Positions 4,151-8,319 of a DNA stretch of 8,319 nt are shown here, piece by piece (positions within the stretch are counted from its first letter, which is position 1; every line of letters starts with the position of its first letter). The DNA is from Nanobdellota archaeon (GTDB lineage: Archaea > Nanobdellota > Nanobdellia > Pacearchaeales > UBA12030), in the NCBI GenBank assembly GCA_018829485.1, contig JAHJTU010000055.1, positions 1-8,319 of the forward strand, written 5' to 3'. A model generated the notes under the pieces. That model made no database searches. It was not told the origin of the DNA and saw nothing but the letters and a program-made list of their open reading frames with translations. The position numbers were made by a program, and so were the translations under genes.

Positions 4151-7060
4151 TTATACTTTTTCAAATGAAATTTCAAATTCTTTTTCTTTTATTTTAAATT
4201 TATCCTTGAATTTTAATACTTTTCCTGATTCTGAAATTTTTGTAGCATTAACTAATTCCTTAATCTTTTTTTCATCCAATACTTTCATATCTTTTCCAAC
4301 TATTAACAAGTTTATTTTATCCTGTTTTTGCAAGCCAGAATTTTTTCTTAATGCTTGAATTCTTCTTACAATTTCTCTTGAAAATCCCTCTTTCAGCAAT
4401 TCTTGTGTTGGTATTGTATTAAGTGCAATCTTGCCTTTTCTGAATTCCTTCCCTTTTGTAACTTTTGTAATTGAAATCTTCTTAACATTAATCTGCTTCT
4501 TAACAATATTTTCAAGTTTCTTTACTGCTTCTTTAACTTCTTTTTCTTGTGTATCTAATTTCAATTCTTGTAATGGCCATCTTAATCCAATTTTTTCAGA
4601 TTCTCTTTCAGCAAGTGCAGATTCAATAACTTCCTTTGCTATTATTGCTTGCTCTTCAAGTTTCTTGTCAATAAATTTCTCATTTGCTTTTGGCCATTGC
4701 ATAAGATGAATACTTTCTCCAGAAAATTCATTGCATGGGAATTCTTTTTTGAATTGCTGATAAATTTCTTCTGTTATAAATGGGCATGAAGGAGCAAGCA
4801 TCAACAAACATTTGTAGTAGACTTCTGAAATAGTATTAAGGGTGGTTTCTCTTTCTTTCTTTGTTCCTGAAGAAATTTTGTCTCTGGTAAACTGGATATA
4901 AGATCTGCTTAAATCCAAGAAAAGCTCTTCAATTAAAGTTGGTATTTTATTAAATTGTAAATCCTCAAATAATTCATTGACTTGTTTTATTGTGCTGTTT
5001 AATCTTGAAAGAATATACTTTTCTTCAATTCCAAGATTGCTTGCTTTAAATGTTGGTCTGCCAATTATTTTTGCATAATCTATTAAATACTTAGAGATAT
5101 TGTAAAAAACAGTAAGATTTCTGAATTTAACTTCAGCTTCTCTATGCTCATAGTTCAAATCCAATCCAGGTGGACAGCCAGAAATTATGTATAATCTTGT
5201 AGCATCAACACCATATTTCTGAATAACTTCTTCTGGACTTATGCTATTACCTAATGATTTTGACATTTTTCTTCCCAATGCATCATTAATAAATCCATGC
5301 ATGTAAACAGATTTGTAAGGATGTTTTTCAAATGCAACCATAGATGCAACAAGAAGCAAATTAAACCATCCCCTAATCTGATCTTTGCCTTCCATAATTA
5401 TATCAGCAGGCCAATACTTCTTGAATAAATCTGTTTTTTGAGGATAGTATAAACATGTCCAACTTGTGCTTCCAGCATCAACCCATACATCAAGAACATC
5501 AGGAATCCTTTTCATTAAATTATTGCATTTGCATTTAATTTTTATTTCATCAATATAAGGCATGTGCAAATCCTTTGGTGCTTTCTTGCCTGATTTTTTC
5601 TCAAGTTCTGCAATGCTTCCAATAACTTCATAATTTTTGCATCTTTCACATTTCCAAATTGGCAAAGGAATGCCCCAATAAATCTGTCTTGTAATCCCAT
5701 TATCTCTTAAATTCTCCAACCAAGAATTCATCCATTTCTCACCTGCCCAATCAGGTTGCCATTTAACTTTCTTATTTAATTCAATCATCTTCTTTTTTAA
5801 TTTGTTTTCAACATCAAAGAACCATTGATTTGTTGTTCTAAATACAACTGCAGATTTACATCTCCAACAATGTGCATAATCATGAGAAACTTTTGTTTTT
5901 GCAAGCAAAATTCCTTTTTTCTCTAATTCTTGAGTAAATTTCTTGTCATCTCTTCTTGCTTTCCATCCAGAGAATTTTCCAACATCTTCTAGATTTCCTT
6001 GTTCATCTAAAGTATTGTATGCTGGTAATTTCATTCTATGTCCAACTTCATAATCTTCGGGCCCACAACCAGGAGCACAATGCACTAATCCTGTTCCAGA
6101 AGAAGTATTAACATATTCTGAACTAAGAACAACAGAATAAGCATTCTTATTTTTATCTTTTAAGTTTTTATGGAATGGAATTTCATCAAAGAAAGGTTGC
6201 TTGTAATATAATCCTTTTAATTTCTCACCTTTAAATTCTTCTACAATCTTAAACTTTCTTCCAACAACACCAGCAATTACAGCTGCTGCAAGTGCTTTTG
6301 CAATTATCCATTTCTCTTTCTTTTCTTTACCATCAAGAATTTCTACTTTAACATAATCTAATTCAGGATTAACCATAACAGCTAAATTATAAGGCAATGT
6401 CCATGGTGTTGTTGTCCATACAAGTAAGTATTCATTTTTTTTGTCATCAATTGCAAACTTTACAAAAATACTTTCATCTTTTATTTCTTTATATTCAAGT
6501 TCATGTTTAGCTAAAGATGTTGCACATTTAGGACACCAGTGCATTGTTTTTTTCCCTTCATAAAGATAGCCATTTTCATGGGCTTTTTTTACAAGCCACC
6601 AATTACCTTCAATAAAATCATTACTTAAAGTCATGTAAGGATTATCCCAATCCATCCACACTCCCATTTTCTTGAATTGTTTTGTCATTGTATTCATATT
6701 TTCAATTGCAAATTTCTCGCATTCTTTTACAAATTTTTCAACACCATACTTTTCAATTTCCTTTTTTTCTATCTTAAGTTTCTCCAGAACTTTATGGGTA
6801 ATTGGCAATCCATGCATATCCCATCCAACTCTATCCCACACATAAAATCCTTTCATTCTTTTTGTTCTCAAATAGAAATCTTTCAATGACTTATTCCAAG
6901 CTGTTCCAACATGAATCTCACCAGTTGTATATGGTGGCCCATCTAAGAAATATATTGGCTTTTTCTTTGATTTTTTAGATTTCTCTCTAACTTTCTCATA
7001 TATCTTCTTAGTTCTCCAAAATTCCAATATCCTAGGCTCAATTTCTTTTGAATTATACAT
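4151..7060 (-). CDS. ileS: Isoleucine--tRNA ligase, archaeal type
   Basis: This 969-aa cytoplasmic class Ia synthetase charges tRNA-Ile and edits mischarged valine. In order: the ATP-binding HIGH-type motif as HVGT (50-53) in GPPYTTGEIHVGTAWNK, the variant form usual in archaeal/eukaryal IleRS; a Cys pair WCPKC (C176, C179); the CP1 editing domain with WTTTPWTL (215-222) and HCAPGCGPEDY with D336; a second Cys set HCWRC and later WKCERC...IKCKC; KMSKS at 598-602; the helical anticodon-binding domain; and a C-terminal DUF5915-like region (FRKGKIALNT, then EGFSREIVRRIQALRK). All key residues are present and the gene is intact. The length is within the archaeal range. It starts 16 bases after the surface-protein stop, and a TATA-like box inside the end of that gene could drive it separately. 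Isoleucine specificity over valine or leucine rests on overall motif resemblance and is quite sure. Confidence 0.96.
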   Translation of the reverse strand: MYNSKEIEPRILEFWRTKKIYEKVREKSKKSKKKPIYFLDGPPYTTGEIHVGTAWNKSLKDFYLRTKRMKGFYVWDRVGWDMHGLPITHKVLEKLKIEKKEIEKYGVEKFVKECEKFAIENMNTMTKQFKKMGVWMDWDNPYMTLSNDFIEGNWWLVKKAHENGYLYEGKKTMHWCPKCATSLAKHELEYKEIKDESIFVKFAIDDKKNEYLLVWTTTPWTLPYNLAVMVNPELDYVKVEILDGKEKKEKWIIAKALAAAVIAGVVGRKFKIVEEFKGEKLKGLYYKQPFFDEIPFHKNLKDKNKNAYSVVLSSEYVNTSSGTGLVHCAPGCGPEDYEVGHRMKLPAYNTLDEQGNLEDVGKFSGWKARRDDKKFTQELEKKGILLAKTKVSHDYAHCWRCKSAVVFRTTNQWFFDVENKLKKKMIELNKKVKWQPDWAGEKWMNSWLENLRDNGITRQIYWGIPLPIWKCERCKNYEVIGSIAELEKKSGKKAPKDLHMPYIDEIKIKCKCNNLMKRIPDVLDVWVDAGSTSWTCLYYPQKTDLFKKYWPADIIMEGKDQIRGWFNLLLVASMVAFEKHPYKSVYMHGFINDALGRKMSKSLGNSISPEEVIQKYGVDATRLYIISGCPPGLDLNYEHREAEVKFRNLTVFYNISKYLIDYAKIIGRPTFKASNLGIEEKYILSRLNSTIKQVNELFEDLQFNKIPTLIEELFLDLSRSYIQFTRDKISSGTKKERETTLNTISEVYYKCLLMLAPSCPFITEEIYQQFKKEFPCNEFSGESIHLMQWPKANEKFIDKKLEEQAIIAKEVIESALAERESEKIGLRWPLQELKLDTQEKEVKEAVKKLENIVKKQINVKKISITKVTKGKEFRKGKIALNTIPTQELLKEGFSREIVRRIQALRKNSGLQKQDKINLLIVGKDMKVLDEKKIKELVNATKISESGKVLKFKDKFKIKEKEFEISFEKV

Positions 7061-7076
7061 TTTTACACATCTTTAT

Positions 7077-8319
7077 TTACTTCTTCACCTTTTTAAAAAC
7101 ATTATGATACATATCTTGAATATGTTTGTCTTTTATCTTATGCAAATTAAACTTTTTTTCTAAATCATGGAACTTCTTTACAGCTTTTTCTTTATTTTTA
7201 TAATGTAACAACAAATTAATTGTTTTTAGCCTTGATAAAATATGTCTTTTTCTTAAATTGTTTAATTCCATCCATAATAGGAATATTGTAACTAATGTAA
7301 GTATTGAAGCAAGACTCCAGTATAATAATAATGCATATTTTTCTAAAAGGTTGATTTGTGCTTGTGCTGGTTTTTCTATTCTTACAACAAAACTGCAATC
7401 AGGACATGAAAGACCACCACAATCAATTCCTGTTTCATCATAATTTTTAATTCCATCTTCACAATACCAACAATATTCTTCGTCTTCTAAAGGCCTTATT
7501 TCACCCAAATCAATATCAATTCTTGGAAGTTCTTGATTCAAAACAGTCCTCATTCTTGCAACTTTATTTCCATTAGCATCTAAAATAACTATGTGTTTAA
7601 CAAAACACCATTCTTCCTCTTGAAATAAATATCTTGACTTATCACATACTCTTTTATCAAGCATATTTTGTTTGCATCCATTCAAATCAACACATATTCT
7701 TTCTTGTTTTTCAAGTGTGTCTTGAAATTCAAAACCATTAATTAAAATCTTATCAATATCATAATCTGATTTGCATTTTGTCCATTCTCCACAAACCCAA
7801 TTAGAAATGCATTCCTGTGTTTCATTTGTTATTGTTTCATTACCACAGGATTCATATTCTATTTTTTCATTTAAACATCCATTCAAATCAACAACTCTTC
7901 TTGCTTTTTGTCCATTAATGCATTCTGTCCATTCACTATAAACATAATCAGGAGCACAAACACATTGTGGAATTCCATCTCTTAATCTACATTCTTCTTT
8001 TGTACTGCAATAATCAACTATTTGCCAGCAATTAGGATAACTTCCAGAACATTCTTCTATAGAATCACCAGAACATTTTCTATCTCCTGTTGTGCAAGAA
8101 CAAACATCATTATCGCCTCCACCCCCATTGTCTCCTCCTCCACCAGTAGATTCAGTATAGATTGTTACTGTTCTTATGTTTGTTTCATTTAAATGCAAAG
8201 AATCATTTGCCAATACTTTATACAAATAAGTTGCATCAGATAAACTTGAAAGAGTATAATTGCATGTAACATTCTTTGCATCTGCATTATTTGTTTTTGT
8301 CATTGTATAATTTACTGAA
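7077..8319 (-). CDS. C-terminal part of a Cys-rich, single-pass surface protein (5' end outside window)
   Basis: The frame stays open to the window edge. The first ATG (8303) falls inside what looks like the end of an Ig/fibronectin-like beta domain (TYLYKVLANDSLHLNETN, then TVTIYTE), so the true start lies outside; 413 residues are visible. Numbering from that ATG, a Gly-rich linker GGGGDNGGGGDN (about 54-65) is followed by a Cys-rich region. This includes two TSP1-like modules with W-x2-C motifs (SEWTEC, CGEWTKC), each ending R-x2-x-DLNGC and a final Cys, and later CEDGIKNYDETGIDCGG, a module common in DPANN-type surface proteins. Many N-x-S/T sites suggest glycosylation. One membrane helix (about 324-344) and a 64-residue basic cytoplasmic tail end the protein, so it is anchored with its bulk outside. 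Adhesion or cell contact is a reasonable guess, not shown. Confidence 0.85.
   Translation of the reverse strand, partial: SVNYTMTKTNNADAKNVTCNYTLSSLSDATYLYKVLANDSLHLNETNIRTVTIYTESTGGGGDNGGGGDNDVCSCTTGDRKCSGDSIEECSGSYPNCWQIVDYCSTKEECRLRDGIPQCVCAPDYVYSEWTECINGQKARRVVDLNGCLNEKIEYESCGNETITNETQECISNWVCGEWTKCKSDYDIDKILINGFEFQDTLEKQERICVDLNGCKQNMLDKRVCDKSRYLFQEEEWCFVKHIVILDANGNKVARMRTVLNQELPRIDIDLGEIRPLEDEEYCWYCEDGIKNYDETGIDCGGLSCPDCSFVVRIEKPAQAQINLLEKYALLLYWSLASILTLVTIFLLWMELNNLRKRHILSRLKTINLLLHYKNKEKAVKKFHDLEKKFNLHKIKDKHIQDMYHNVFKKVKK
7090..7099 (-). promoter_or_regulatory. Possible TATA box for ileS inside the surface-protein gene
   Basis: GTTTTTAAAA on the minus strand is centred about 35 bases before the ileS ATG, which would give a leader of about 8 bases. 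It codes for the last lysines of the upstream protein, so AT-rich coding sequence could explain it by chance. Read-through from the surface-protein gene is the alternative. Confidence 0.3.
7675..7893 (-). repeat. 18-base direct repeat marking two TSP1-like modules
   Basis: CATCCATTCAAATCAACA occurs at 7675-7692 and 7876-7893. On the coding strand it encodes VDLNGC in both copies, at equivalent points of the two Cys-rich modules. Conservation at the DNA level suggests a fairly recent internal duplication or gene conversion. Confidence 0.7.

Noticed and set aside
7216..7398. Minus-strand 60-codon frame inside the surface-protein gene
   Set aside because: It lies wholly within the membrane-anchor coding region in another frame and has low-complexity basic composition.
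1..8319. CRISPR array, insertion sequence, prophage or defence system
   Set aside because: There are no spaced repeats of CRISPR type, no transposase or integrase, no terminal inverted repeats, and all genes look like chromosomal core or lineage-specific genes.

Overview
The window looks like a piece of a low-GC archaeal chromosome, most likely from a DPANN-type lineage (Woesearchaeota/Pacearchaeota-like; this placement is inference). Four things suggest this. The isoleucyl-tRNA synthetase is of archaeal type. A TrmB-family regulator is present. Nearly every gene has a BRE/TATA-like box centred about 23-28 bases before its ATG, which implies leaderless mRNAs. A class II tRNA gene carries bulge-helix-bulge introns. 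There are also Cys-rich surface proteins of the kind common in those genomes. Every supportable gene is on the minus strand, so transcription runs from high to low coordinates.

Layout, in order of transcription. At the right edge is the 3' part of a large secreted or surface protein, open at the window end, with Cys-rich TSP1-like modules, one C-terminal membrane helix and a basic cytoplasmic tail. Sixteen bases later comes ileS (969 aa), followed by a T-rich terminator region. A TrmB-family regulator follows from its own promoter. Next is a compact four-gene unit: a HAD-type 5'(3')-deoxyribonucleotidase-like protein, an overlapping 45-aa zinc-ribbon protein, adenylate kinase (adk, with a zinc-type LID and a start corrected to position 2398), and a 59-aa protein of unknown function. 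A 194-aa four-helix membrane protein with a Cys-rich outer loop and a His-rich tail is transcribed separately.

The 947-468 stretch holds RNA features. There is a candidate small RNA or 15-codon leaderless micro-ORF under a BRE/TATA element identical over 15 bases to that of the nucleotidase operon. After it comes a tRNA-Leu gene with its own TATA box and T-run terminator. A DUF457/YdjM-like membrane protein ends the window.

The most interesting object is the tRNA gene at 604-736. It is 133 nt long and is best explained as tRNA-Leu(UAA) interrupted by two introns: 30 nt at position 30/31 (non-canonical) and 19 nt at position 37/38 (canonical). Both have bulge-helix-bulge cut sites that can be drawn directly from the sequence, and removing them gives a standard 84-nt leucine tRNA. 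No mobile element, CRISPR array or defence system is visible.
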